Source of the DNA: Bacteroidota bacterium
Lineage (GTDB): Bacteria > Bacteroidota > Bacteroidia > Bacteroidales > JAGONC01
Assembly (NCBI GenBank): GCA_022711405.1
Contig: JAKLFC010000008.1
Span: forward strand, 97,658 to 161,657
Direction: 5' to 3'
DNA length: 64,000 nt
The notes under the pieces: generated by a model
What the model saw: only the letters and a program-made list of their open reading frames with translations
What the model was told of the DNA's origin: nothing
The model's database searches: none
Shown here: piece after piece, positions 34,434 through 42,635 of the stretch
Position numbering within the stretch: the first letter of the stretch is position 1
How the letters are laid out: each line of letters opens with the position of its first letter
Made by a program: the position numbers and the translations under genes

Positions 34434-36236
34434 TTACCTTATAAGGATCATTTTACCGGTTTCGGAATGATTGTTCACAGTCAGGTTATAGAAGTAGAAT
34501 CCCTGTTCAACCGGTATGCCAGTATCATTCAAACCATCCCAGATGATGAAATGGGAACCGGCTGGTTGTTCTCCGGAAAGCAGGTGCTGGATCAACCTTC
34601 CGTTCAGGTCAAAGATATCGATCTGAATGTGGCTTTTTTGCCTGAGCTCGTAACTGATCTTGATCTGGTCAGAAAAAGGATTTGGAAAGGCAGCTGTAAA
34701 AAGTGAGGAAAGGTTTTCTCTAAGGGAAGTGATGGTTTGAATGTCAAGCAGATAATTAAGGTATTCGCTGATCAGGTAAGGTTTGATATTCAAGCTGTCG
34801 CTGTTCTTCATGGCACCGAAGACCAGGGTAGAGGAGATCGCCCTGTACACATCATTTTCGAACGAAAAGATCCTTCCTACCTGTTCCTCAGAATAAAAGA
34901 GCACTTCCGTGCCTGGCAGGGGCGCCATCCGGTCGATGCTGTAATGAGGATCAACTCCTCCTGCGTAGTCGAAATGGTTATCCTTCAGGAAATTCCCGTT
35001 TTCTCCGGAGATGCTGTCCACCTGATATTCTCCCCCGTCACCCGAGTACTGAAGTCCCAGTGCGCCGAGAAACTCCGTTCCCTGGTGGCTCAGTCCCAGA
35101 TCGACACTTTCAATGTATATACTTTTTCCGTTCTGGAGGAAATTGATCAGCCTGTCCTGGTCTGTTGCATCTACAAACCCGGGAGGAGTGAGGCTTCAGC
35201 TGTAACAGTAGCACCCCAGGGTGCTGATGACGGCATCGTAACTTAACAGGTCAGCAGGAAGCGAATGGGTGTAATCATACTGTATCCCTGCATAATTCAG
35301 TGCTTTGAGCAATCCCTCCTGGCTTTCTTCCAGGCTTCCTGACTCTGGATTTTCGACCGTTTCCAGCCCGTTGTCGTTATCCCAGAAAAGAATGCTGAAG
35401 TTCTCATCCGGCTCTATACGCAGAAAATGCGAGGGCGTGGAGTTATTGACAAGATAGTCGTCATTTTGTGTCACTACCACGCCATAAAGACATGTATTCT
35501 GGACTACGGTGGCGGTCCAGGGAATCTCATACAGTCCAGACTGGCCTGGATTGAGGGTAGTGTTCACATAAACCGATCCCAGCAGCTCGCCGGATCTATA
35601 GCTGAAGAGTCTTACATCGTATTCCGATTGCGGATTCAGACCGGTATTGGTCACCTTGATCTCCCATGTGGCTGTTTCGTTAACCTTTATGCGGGTTGGC
35701 CCGTAAACGGCAGAAGCAAGGAGATCATTGTCGTACAGCGCGGTGATCTCAACGTTGAATATGCTCCAGTCCCACCATGCATCTGTGGTGGGGCCCCATG
35801 ACCTGAACCTGATCTGGATGGTCTGACCGGCGTATTCATAAAGAGGCAGCCGAAGTTCCGAACCCTCTGGTGCACCCCAGCTGCCTTCCTTGTTTTCGTA
35901 AAGCCAGAGCACCGTTTCATCCTGACCGCTTATCACAGAGATCTGTGATTTCTCTGTGGTGACATTAGGCTCATACATGGAGAGGAACTGGCTGACGACC
36001 AGTTCCCCTGTATTGGATGGAAGAAGGATCTCAGGCGACAGCGCAGAGAAATCATAATTGGCGACCACAGGATAGTAGTACATGTAGAGCGAGCCCGGGA
36101 TAAAGGTCCAGTTTTCCTGGAGTGTCCAGCCCTCAGGAGTTTCCTCGAAACTCTCCTCCCAGCATACCATCTGGGAGAACAAGGGTATCTGGACGGCCAG
36201 CACTGTCGATACCAGGAAAAGAAGGTGTTTTATCAT
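34434..36236 (-). CDS. Predicted secreted selenoprotein with T9SS sorting domain, in-frame UGA as Sec347
   Basis: A 600-residue protein if TGA at 35198-35196 is read as selenocysteine. Signal peptide at residues 1-21 (LFLVSTVLAVQIPLFSQ). Residues 24-165: jelly-roll/adhesin-like domain (CWEESFEETPEGWTLQENW). Residues 170-280: CARDB-like Ig domain (TWEIKVTNTGLNPQSEYDV). Residues 285-500: Rossmann-like domain with YDAVISTLGCYCYS directly before Sec, giving C342-x-C344-x-x-U347. After Sec the frame stays open for 253 codons and keeps the fold (DRLINFLQNGKSIYIESVD), then a T9SS domain (FTAAFPNPFSDQIKISYEL). The downstream part has no ATG start of its own. A SECIS-like hairpin follows the TGA. It is 60 bp upstream of tRNA-Sec, then selA and selB. 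Alternative: a recent nonsense mutation. Confidence 0.8.
35159..35198 (-). promoter_or_regulatory. Candidate bacterial SECIS element with its UGA codon
   Basis: TGA occupies 35198-35196. After 16 nt comes arm GGTTTGT (35179-35173), loop AGATGCA (35172-35166), arm ACAGACC (35165-35159): seven pairs with one T-G wobble. A G-A mismatch and two more C-G pairs extend the base. The second loop base is G and the loop starts 24 nt after the TGA, both within the published bacterial SECIS pattern (G in the first two loop bases, about 16-37 nt spacing). SelB would bind it. Confidence 0.7.
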
Positions 36237-36261
36237 CAGGTTCGGTTAAAGGCCGGGAAAT

Positions 36262-36292
36262 ATCAATGCAGATTGCGGAACTCTGCATTGAT
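36262..36292 (-). other. Perfect 11-bp hairpin between cytochrome c and selenoprotein genes
   Basis: ATCAATGCAGA (36262-36272) and TCTGCATTGAT (36282-36292) pair around a 9-nt loop. It lies 26 bp upstream of the selenoprotein start and 20 bp after the cytochrome c stop. There is no following T run on the minus strand, so it may be an mRNA-stability or attenuation structure rather than a full terminator. Confidence 0.5.
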
Positions 36293-36312
36293 CAACCGGA
36301 AGATAAGCTGAC

Positions 36313-36777
36313 CTATCTTGGTTTGATCGTAATGTTCTTTACCTGGTCGGGCGTCACGGTTCCTCCGTTGTTTCCCCAGGCATTCAGCACATAATTGATC
36401 ACGGCGACAGCGTCCTCTTTAGTGTTGACCTGTGGTGGCATCGGTGTCGTGTAGGTGATCCCGTTCACTTTCATGGGTTCGTTGGAACCGTTGAGGACCT
36501 GGGCAACAGCCCTGACTTTGTCAGCCATCAGGTAATCCGAACCTTTCAGAGGCGGGAAGGCATTTGGTATCCCCAGCCCGGTGGCCTGGTGGCAGGGAGT
36601 GCATTTTTCCTTATAGATCTGGGCCCCTTTTGGATATTTCTGAGCAGCCGGATCGGCCTGCTGGGTCTGGAAGGAATCAGAAGCTGTACCGGCGGTGTAA
36701 CGAAAACCGTAACTGATCCATGCCAGCGAACTCACCACGAGTGTCGTGGCAAACAGTAAGATGATATTTCTCTTCAT
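36313..36777 (-). CDS. Secreted monohaem cytochrome c
   Basis: 154 residues. N-terminal hydrophobic segment at residues 5-25 (IILLFATTLVVSSLAWISYGF), a signal peptide or anchor. The haem site CTPCH is at about residues 59-63, followed by GIPNAFPPLKGSDYL and a distal methionine in MKVNGITYTTPMPPQ. This is the class I cytochrome c type found near Bacteroidetes oxidases and could deliver electrons to the cbb3 oxidase encoded just upstream. A -7 motif at 36811 suggests its own promoter. Confidence 0.88.
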   Translation of the reverse strand: MKRNIILLFATTLVVSSLAWISYGFRYTAGTASDSFQTQQADPAAQKYPKGAQIYKEKCTPCHQATGLGIPNAFPPLKGSDYLMADKVRAVAQVLNGSNEPMKVNGITYTTPMPPQVNTKEDAVAVINYVLNAWGNNGGTVTPDQVKNITIKPR

Positions 36778-36810
36778 TGTGACCGTAGATTTTGGATGAT
36801 TCTAAGGCTG

Positions 36811-36818
36811 CAAAATTA
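36811..36818 (-). promoter_or_regulatory. Candidate -7 element for the cytochrome c gene
   Basis: On the minus strand TAATTTTG followed by C matches TAnnTTTG, 33 bp before the start at 36777. If used, it could also drive the selenoprotein-selC-selA-selB genes, because no other promoter motif was found before 36236. Confidence 0.42.
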
Positions 36819-36852
36819 GTAAAAGTTTACCTGGGTGTGTACATGTTGATTA

Positions 36853-37557
36853 TTAATGATGCATCTGTTCCGTCCTGGGTTGCAGTTTGCTGTCCTTCGG
36901 GCTTATGTATTTGATACCCAGGTTCATCCCGCGCAGGATGAATAAAATCCCGATGAGAACGATCACCAAAGGGATGATCCTGCGGATGGCCGTTCGTAAT
37001 CGCGAGGATAACACATTTCCTGCAATGTTCAGTACAAAAAGCATTGGAATGGTCCCCACACCGAACCATACCATGAAAAGTGTCCCTCTGACGAGATCTC
37101 CAGTCGCCAGTGCACCTGCAATGGCAATGTACACAAGGCCACAGGGAAGAAATCCGTTGAGTATTCCTATAGCAAAAAGCGAAGTGTATGAACGGATCAT
37201 GAACAGGCGATGGAAGTGGTTGCTGAGGAATTGCGTAAATCTGGTGATGGTAATATGATAAAAATGAGACTTCCGAAAGAATGCAGGCAGCAGGACCGAG
37301 AGGACCATGATGATTCCCATAAGGATCGAGACCCATTGCTGTAATCCACTCATTTTTAGCCCCATGCCAATGATTCCGAAGATCATTCCCATAAATGCGT
37401 AGGTAAGGGTCCGTCCTGAATTGTACATAAGGCTTCCAAGGATTCTGGTAAGCCAGGTGTCGTTATTCAGCGGCAGGGCAATGGCGATCGGCCCGCACAT
37501 TCCCACACAGTGGAAACTGCCCATCAGACCCAGTATCAGCGCTTCCAATAATAGCAT
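36853..37557 (-). CDS. Sulfite exporter TauE/SafE family protein (oxidase-associated)
   Basis: 234 residues, six or seven membrane segments. The N-terminus LILGLMGSFHCVGMCGPIAIAL, with the conserved GMCGP, and FLPCGLVYIAIAGALATG are typical of the SafE-like/UreH-type proteins that close cbb3 oxidase operons in Bacteroidetes. Proposed roles are copper delivery or haem-protein assembly; not established. It starts just after ccoH with a 1-bp gap. Confidence 0.85.
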   Translation of the reverse strand: MLLLEALILGLMGSFHCVGMCGPIAIALPLNNDTWLTRILGSLMYNSGRTLTYAFMGMIFGIIGMGLKMSGLQQWVSILMGIIMVLSVLLPAFFRKSHFYHITITRFTQFLSNHFHRLFMIRSYTSLFAIGILNGFLPCGLVYIAIAGALATGDLVRGTLFMVWFGVGTIPMLFVLNIAGNVLSSRLRTAIRRIIPLVIVLIGILFILRGMNLGIKYISPKDSKLQPRTEQMHH

Positions 37558-37558
37558 T

Positions 37559-38008
37559 TCATTTTATGATTACAGTTTGTTCCTGATAATAGCTGAGGCT
37601 GTTCATTTCCCAATTCATCTTAAGGATGTATTTTCCGGGCTTAAAATTTTCCAGGTCAACCTGCTGCACTCCGGACGAATCCGGAAGTAATGGAATGAAT
37701 TCATCCAGACGGGCATCAGAAGGACGGTAGAAATGCAGGGTTCCTTTGACGGAATCCTGCAGAAAGGTGAGGGGTACGTTCACTGTCAGAAACCTGCCCT
37801 CCTGATCAATGATGATCCTTTCAGCCAGTAACCGTGTTCGGTTCATTTTATCGATCTGCTGCTGGAACCCGATCTCCTTTTCATAGTAATCCTCTTCCAC
37901 CAGGATGAACTCCTGGTAAGAGCTGAACACAAAAAATCCGATCACTGCTGTTATAAACAGGATGATGAAGATCAGAAGTCCTGTTCCCCATGAAAAATGT
38001 ATGTTCAT
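37559..38008 (-). CDS. ccoH: cbb3 oxidase assembly protein CcoH (FixH family)
   Basis: 149 residues with one N-terminal membrane helix (TGLLIFIILFITAVIGFFVF) and a periplasmic beta-rich domain (NVPLTFLQDSVKGTLHFYRP, PGKYILKMNWEMN) of the FixH type. FixH/CcoH assists assembly of the cbb3 complex. It sits between ccoG and the TauE/SafE-like gene. Confidence 0.88.
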   Translation of the reverse strand: MNIHFSWGTGLLIFIILFITAVIGFFVFSSYQEFILVEEDYYEKEIGFQQQIDKMNRTRLLAERIIIDQEGRFLTVNVPLTFLQDSVKGTLHFYRPSDARLDEFIPLLPDSSGVQQVDLENFKPGKYILKMNWEMNSLSYYQEQTVIIK

Positions 38009-38055
38009 GGCGAATGGCTTATGGGTCCGGTAAACACGGAATGGACCTTTCTGAT

Positions 38056-39429
38056 CTACTGATCACCGGAATAGATCCCGAGTTCGACGGGTGTTTTGTC
38101 GCCAGGAACCTGTGAGCGGTCAAGGTAAATAAAAAAGACGCCCTCGCTGACTGCCCTGGCTTTAGCCAGGAGTTTGTCGCCAATCACCTTGATTTCACCG
38201 CTGCCGGAAAGCAGTTGCAGCGTAACAGGCAGATCGGTGGACGTCTTATTGATCAGTTTAATATGATAAAGGTTGGATATACGGTTATCCGGTTGTTCCT
38301 GGTAGAGGGTTCCTGGCGCACGCAACACGGTCACCTCCACAGCTTTCCTGGCAACCATCGCATAGACGATGACGCCCAGCAGGACTGCCAGTACCGCCGA
38401 GTAAGCGATTGCCCGCATGTTGAACTTTACGCTGCTGCCTTCAGCAATGCTGCGTTCGGAGGCATACCGTATCAGCCCGGTGGGCTGGTTCACTGCTTTC
38501 ATCATGCTGTAGCAGGCGTCGATGCATGCGGTGCAATGGATGCATTCCAGCTGGGTGCCATTGCGGATGTCGATGCCGGTGGGGCATACCTGCACACATT
38601 GCGTGCAGTTGATGCAATCGCCTTTTTCTGCTGCTTTGCGGTTCTCTCCTTTAAAATAGGTGCCTTTAGGTTCTCCCCGTTTATGATCATAGGCCACCAC
38701 GATCGAGTTCCGGTCGAGCAAAACGCCCTGCAGCCTTCCGTAAGGACATACCATGGCACAGACCTGCTCCCTTAAAAATGCAAACACAAAATAAAAGACA
38801 CCCGAGAAAACGATCATTCCGGCAAGTCCGGCCAGGTGATCTCGCGGCGCATCGGTAACGATCTCTTTAAGTTGTTCTATGCCAATGATATAAGAAAGAA
38901 AGAAATTGCAGATCACAAACGCGATGAGGTAAAAGATGCCATGTTTGAGTATCTTCTTCATGATCCTGACCGCACTCCATGGCTGTTGACTGAGTTGTTT
39001 CTGTTGCCTTGGATTTCCCTCGATCAGCCATTCGATCCTTCGGTAGATCATTTCCATAAAAATGGTCTGTGGACATGCCCAGCCGCAGAAAACGCGGCCA
39101 TAGACCACGGTGAACAGAATAATGAACACCATCATGGAGATCATGGCAAGGAAGAAAAGATGGAAGTCCTGGGGCCAGAACTGGACGCCAAGCACTACGA
39201 ACTTCCTCTCCATGAAATTCAGCAGTAAGAGGGGTTCTCCGTTGATCTTAAGAAAAGGGCCGGTGAAAAAAAGCGCCAGCAAGAAAATGGCAACGAGGAT
39301 CCTGAATCGTGTCAGCCTTCCCCTGGGCTTCTTTGCATACACCCATACTCTTTTCCCTTTGTCATCGATCGTGGTCAGCTTATCGCGAAAGGAAGCTTCC
39401 TCCCTTGTTTCTTTCCTGTACTGCACCAT
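38056..39429 (-). CDS. ccoG: cbb3 oxidase accessory ferredoxin CcoG (RdxA/FixG)
   Basis: 457 residues. Four or five membrane helices, with a cysteine-proline motif in FCGWACPQTIF and an MVCPYGRLQG loop. A 2[4Fe-4S] ferredoxin section is at about residues 275-315 (CINCTQCVQVCP and CIHCTACIDAC). The C-terminus is an Ig-like domain, as usual in CcoG. It probably reduces Cu(II) for insertion into the oxidase. Confidence 0.95.
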   Translation of the reverse strand: MVQYRKETREEASFRDKLTTIDDKGKRVWVYAKKPRGRLTRFRILVAIFLLALFFTGPFLKINGEPLLLLNFMERKFVVLGVQFWPQDFHLFFLAMISMMVFIILFTVVYGRVFCGWACPQTIFMEMIYRRIEWLIEGNPRQQKQLSQQPWSAVRIMKKILKHGIFYLIAFVICNFFLSYIIGIEQLKEIVTDAPRDHLAGLAGMIVFSGVFYFVFAFLREQVCAMVCPYGRLQGVLLDRNSIVVAYDHKRGEPKGTYFKGENRKAAEKGDCINCTQCVQVCPTGIDIRNGTQLECIHCTACIDACYSMMKAVNQPTGLIRYASERSIAEGSSVKFNMRAIAYSAVLAVLLGVIVYAMVARKAVEVTVLRAPGTLYQEQPDNRISNLYHIKLINKTSTDLPVTLQLLSGSGEIKVIGDKLLAKARAVSEGVFFIYLDRSQVPGDKTPVELGIYSGDQ

Positions 39430-39456
39430 ATTTTGCTCCTGATTGGCGATAGTTGG

Positions 39457-40077
39457 TTAAGAACCCGGGTTGAAAAGTGTTCCCTCCTGTGCTTTTGGAT
39501 TGGGAGGATTCGTGCCCTGAAGGCTCATGATAAAACTTGCGACCTGTTGAATATCCGTAACCGATAGCATGTCTTTCCATGCGATCATCCCTTTTTCGAT
39601 CACACCCGTATTGATGACCTTCACGATGTCTTCGAAGCTGCCTCCATGGATCCAGTAGGCATCGGTCAGGTTGGGCCCTACAAGACCCTGTCCCTGTGCA
39701 AGATGGCAGACAGCGCAGTTTTTGTCGTACACGGTTTTACCACCCTCGAGGCTGGCAGCATCGGTGAGACGAGTGCCTGTTACCGTGGCTTCATCACCGG
39801 ATGAAGAGGAGGAGGGTGCAGGAGCTTCCTCGGATGGGGTTTGTTCAAAGGCAGCCATCTCGGTAAGATACTCCTCTTCCTGCAGGGGAGCAGTTTTTAG
39901 CACATGGAACCTGAGAATATAGATAACACCAATGATGATCGTTATGTAGAAAAGGCCCAGCCACCATCTCGGCAGCTTGTTGTTCAGCTCCTGTATGCCA
40001 TCATACTCATGTCCATGCATGATCTCATCACCGGTGAGCTGATCTCTTTCCTGGTTGTTTTCCGGGTCTGCTTTCAT
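39457..40077 (-). CDS. ccoP: cbb3 oxidase subunit III CcoP, monohaem form
   Basis: 206 residues. The N-terminal part HEYDGIQELNNKLPRWWLGLFY is the FixP_N signature, with one membrane helix (FYITIIIGVIYILRF). After a Ser/Glu/Pro-rich linker (residues about 80-105) there is a single cytochrome c domain with CAVCH near residue 125 and KGMIAWKDML as axial-methionine region. Proteobacterial CcoP has two haem sites; here only one is seen. It lies between ccoQ and ccoG. Confidence 0.93.
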   Translation of the reverse strand: MKADPENNQERDQLTGDEIMHGHEYDGIQELNNKLPRWWLGLFYITIIIGVIYILRFHVLKTAPLQEEEYLTEMAAFEQTPSEEAPAPSSSSSGDEATVTGTRLTDAASLEGGKTVYDKNCAVCHLAQGQGLVGPNLTDAYWIHGGSFEDIVKVINTGVIEKGMIAWKDMLSVTDIQQVASFIMSLQGTNPPNPKAQEGTLFNPGS

Positions 40078-40113
40078 AAAAGTCTATTTTACAAATGATC
40101 TGAATTAGGCATT

Positions 40114-40296
40114 TTACTGATTGTTTTCTTCCATCTCTTCCAGCGGAATGTTTTTCATCTCGTGGATGGTCTTTTTATCTATAGAGAACGTGTGAATGAT
40201 CATCACGACGAATACGATAAAAAACAGCACAAAGGAGATGACCGGGTAAATGCTGATCCCCGGTATGGTTTCGAGATGATGCTGAATGATATCCAT
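40114..40296 (-). CDS. ccoQ: CcoQ-like small oxidase subunit
   Basis: 60 residues with one membrane helix (YPVISFVLFFIVFVVMIIHTF) followed by a charged tail. Size, position between ccoNO and ccoP, and single-helix build fit CcoQ/FixQ, which stabilises the oxidase. It overlaps the ccoNO stop by 1 bp. Sequence identity in this family is too low for a firm call. Confidence 0.75.
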   Translation of the reverse strand: MDIIQHHLETIPGISIYPVISFVLFFIVFVVMIIHTFSIDKKTIHEMKNIPLEEMEENNQ

Positions 40297-42428
40297 TACC
40301 TGCCCTCCATGATGTCGGTCCCCAGCCGTTGCAGGTAGGCGATCAGAGCAATGATCTCCTTATCTGACCGGACTTCTATTCCGGCTGACTTCAATCCGTC
40401 GGCTATCTGCTGTGCCTGTATGGAAAGGTCGTCGTTTGCCTGCTCTGCATAGCCTTCGGGGTAAGGCACTCCCAGCTTTTGCATGACCGAGATCTTTCTT
40501 GCCGTGGTGCAGGAGTTCAGCCTGTTTCGCAGCAACCATGAATATCTGGGCATGATGGATTGCTCATTCAGTTTACGGGGGTCATCCATATGGTTGTAAT
40601 GCCAGGAATCTGGTTTATACAGTCTTCCCGATTTAACGCCTTCGCGTGCCAGGTCGGGTCCTGTGCGTTTGGAGCCCCATTGGAAGGGATGATCATATAC
40701 AAATTCCCCGGCTTTGGAATATTCACCGTACCGTTCGGTTTCTGAGCGGAAAGGTCTGATCATCTGCGAATGGCACGTATAGCATCCTTCGCGGATGTAG
40801 ATGTCCCTGCCCTCCAGTTCAAGGGGCGTGTATGGTTTGACGCTGGCGATGGTGGGAACGTTGGATTTGATCAGCCAGGTGGGAATGATCTCTACGAGGC
40901 CTCCGATGAGGATCACCACCAGGGAGACGATCATGAACTGAACCGGCTTACGTTCGAGCCAGCGGTGCCTGGATTCACCCTGAATCCGGCGTCCGGATAT
41001 AGTGTCCAGCGGAGCAGCACTGGCCGCCTCATCCCGGATGAACTTGCCGTGTGTGACCGTTTTCACCAGGTTATACACCCCGATGATGACCCCGGTGATA
41101 TAGAGTAATCCTCCGAAAGCCCGGGCCGCGTACATGGGTATTAGCTGCGTAACGGTCTCAAGGAAATTAGGATATTTCAGGAAACCGTCGGGAGTGAATT
41201 CCTTCCACATGAGGGTCTGTGTAATGGCCGCCCAGTACAGCGGGATGGCATAGAAAAGAATACCGAGGGTTCCGATCCAGAAATGCGTGTTGGCCAGCTT
41301 CCTGGAGAACAGCTGGGTGCCGAATAAACGGGGTACCATCCAGTACAGCATCCCGAACGTAAGGAATCCATTCCAGCCAAGAGCACCAATGTGAACATGA
41401 GCGATGGTCCAGTCCGTAAAATGTGTGAAGGCATTTACGGTTTTTGTCGACATCAGCGGACCTTCGAGCGTCGACATGCCGTAGGCCGTCACGGCTACCA
41501 CAAAGAATTTCAGGACCGGATCCTCCCTCACTTTGTCCCACGCTCCGCGAAGCGTCAGCAGCCCGTTGAGCATTCCTCCCCATGAAGGGGCGATAAGGAT
41601 GATGGAGAAGACGGTTCCCAGTGTCTGTGCCCAGTCAGGCAGCGATGAATAGAGCAGGTGGTGAGGCCCTGCCCAGATATAAATAAAGATCAGCGCCCAG
41701 AAATGAATGATCGACAACCGGTAGGAATACACCGGACGGTTCGCTGCCTTGGGGAGGTAATAGTACATCAGCCCGAGGAAAGGTGTGGTAAGGAAGAAGG
41801 CTACGGCGTTGTGGCCATACCACCACTGCACCAGCGCATCCTGGACGCCGGCGAAGACTGGATAGCTTTTCAGAAAATTGACCGGTATTTCGATGGAGTT
41901 GACAATATGCAGCACGGCTACTGTAACAAAAGTGGCAATGTAAAACCAGACAGCGACATAGATGTGGCGGGTTCTCCGCTTCAGCAGGGTACCGAACATG
42001 TTCCATCCAAAGATAACCCAGATGATGGTGATGGCCAGGTCGATAGGCCACTCCAGCTCTGCATATTCCTTACTGAGCGTATATCCTGCCAGAAAGGTCA
42101 GCGCAGCCGAAACAATGATCAGCTGCCAGCCCCAGAAATGGATATAGCTCAGGGTGTCGCTGAACATCCGGGCTTTGCACAACCGTTGCAGAGAATAGTA
42201 AGTGCCTGCAAAAATAGCATTGCCCACAAAGGCAAAGATCACAGCATTGGTGTGCAGGGGCCGGATCCGGCTGAATGTGGTCATCGCCGTATTAAAGGAT
42301 AACTCGGGCCAGACCAGCTGCAGGGCTGCCAGGATACCTACAAGCATTCCGATCACTCCCCAGAACAGGGTAGCGTAAAGGAAGTACTTGACAATTCTGT
42401 TATCGTAGTAGAATTTCTCCTGATCCAT
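40296..42428 (-). CDS. ccoNO: Fused cbb3 cytochrome c oxidase subunits I and II (CcoN-CcoO)
   Basis: 710 residues. The first about 480 residues are CcoN: twelve membrane helices, with haem-copper histidines in PLHTNAVIFAF, WWYGHNAVAFFLT, GPHHLLYSSLPDW and TIAHVHIGALGWNGF. After a linker the CcoO part has one helix (FMIVSLVVILIGGLVEIIPTW) and a haem site CYTCH near residue 560, with MIRPFRSETERYGEYSKAGE. The fusion is normal for Bacteroidetes. It reduces oxygen at high affinity. Confidence 0.96.
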   Translation of the reverse strand: MDQEKFYYDNRIVKYFLYATLFWGVIGMLVGILAALQLVWPELSFNTAMTTFSRIRPLHTNAVIFAFVGNAIFAGTYYSLQRLCKARMFSDTLSYIHFWGWQLIIVSAALTFLAGYTLSKEYAELEWPIDLAITIIWVIFGWNMFGTLLKRRTRHIYVAVWFYIATFVTVAVLHIVNSIEIPVNFLKSYPVFAGVQDALVQWWYGHNAVAFFLTTPFLGLMYYYLPKAANRPVYSYRLSIIHFWALIFIYIWAGPHHLLYSSLPDWAQTLGTVFSIILIAPSWGGMLNGLLTLRGAWDKVREDPVLKFFVVAVTAYGMSTLEGPLMSTKTVNAFTHFTDWTIAHVHIGALGWNGFLTFGMLYWMVPRLFGTQLFSRKLANTHFWIGTLGILFYAIPLYWAAITQTLMWKEFTPDGFLKYPNFLETVTQLIPMYAARAFGGLLYITGVIIGVYNLVKTVTHGKFIRDEAASAAPLDTISGRRIQGESRHRWLERKPVQFMIVSLVVILIGGLVEIIPTWLIKSNVPTIASVKPYTPLELEGRDIYIREGCYTCHSQMIRPFRSETERYGEYSKAGEFVYDHPFQWGSKRTGPDLAREGVKSGRLYKPDSWHYNHMDDPRKLNEQSIMPRYSWLLRNRLNSCTTARKISVMQKLGVPYPEGYAEQANDDLSIQAQQIADGLKSAGIEVRSDKEIIALIAYLQRLGTDIMEGR

Positions 42429-42431
42429 AAC

Positions 42432-42635
42432 CTATTTTTTTTGTTCGTTAATGGGTTTATCTTCTCTCTTGTTATCTGAAGTTTCCGGCGATGGCGCATC
42501 GTCATCAAAAAGAATGCGAACCGAAGGGGTGTAATCGTCCTCATACTGGCCGCTTTTCACTGCCCACAGAAAGGCTGCAAGAAAGCTACCGGCGACTGCC
42601 AGGCTGATGCCGATCAATATGAAGATTACACTCAT
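42432..42635 (-). CDS. ccoS: cbb3 oxidase maturation protein CcoS
   Basis: 67 residues with one N-terminal helix ([21 protein letters not shown]) followed by [20 protein letters not shown], the FixS/CcoS signature. Needed for cofactor insertion into cbb3 oxidase. It overlaps fbp by 4 bp (ATGA) and precedes ccoNO by 3 bp. The usual ccoI copper-ATPase gene is not next to it. Confidence 0.92.
   Translation of the reverse strand: MSVIFILIGISLAVAGSFLAAFLWAVKSGQYEDDYTPSVRILFDDDAPSPETSDNKREDKPINEQKK

Noticed and set aside
34434..35021. Separate 195-residue T9SS-domain gene starting at GTG 35021
   Set aside because: The GTG is an internal valine codon of a frame that is open for 58 codons before it. 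There is no signal peptide or ribosome-binding site, and the frame is the same as that of the upstream 346-codon ORF across a single TGA.
35171..35199. Alternative hairpin starting at the TGA itself (AAGCC with GGTTT, loop of 12 nt)
   Set aside because: The loop would begin only about 7 nt after the TGA, outside the usual SECIS spacing, and it has wobble pairs and a bulge. The hairpin at 35159-35179 is stronger and fits the pattern better.
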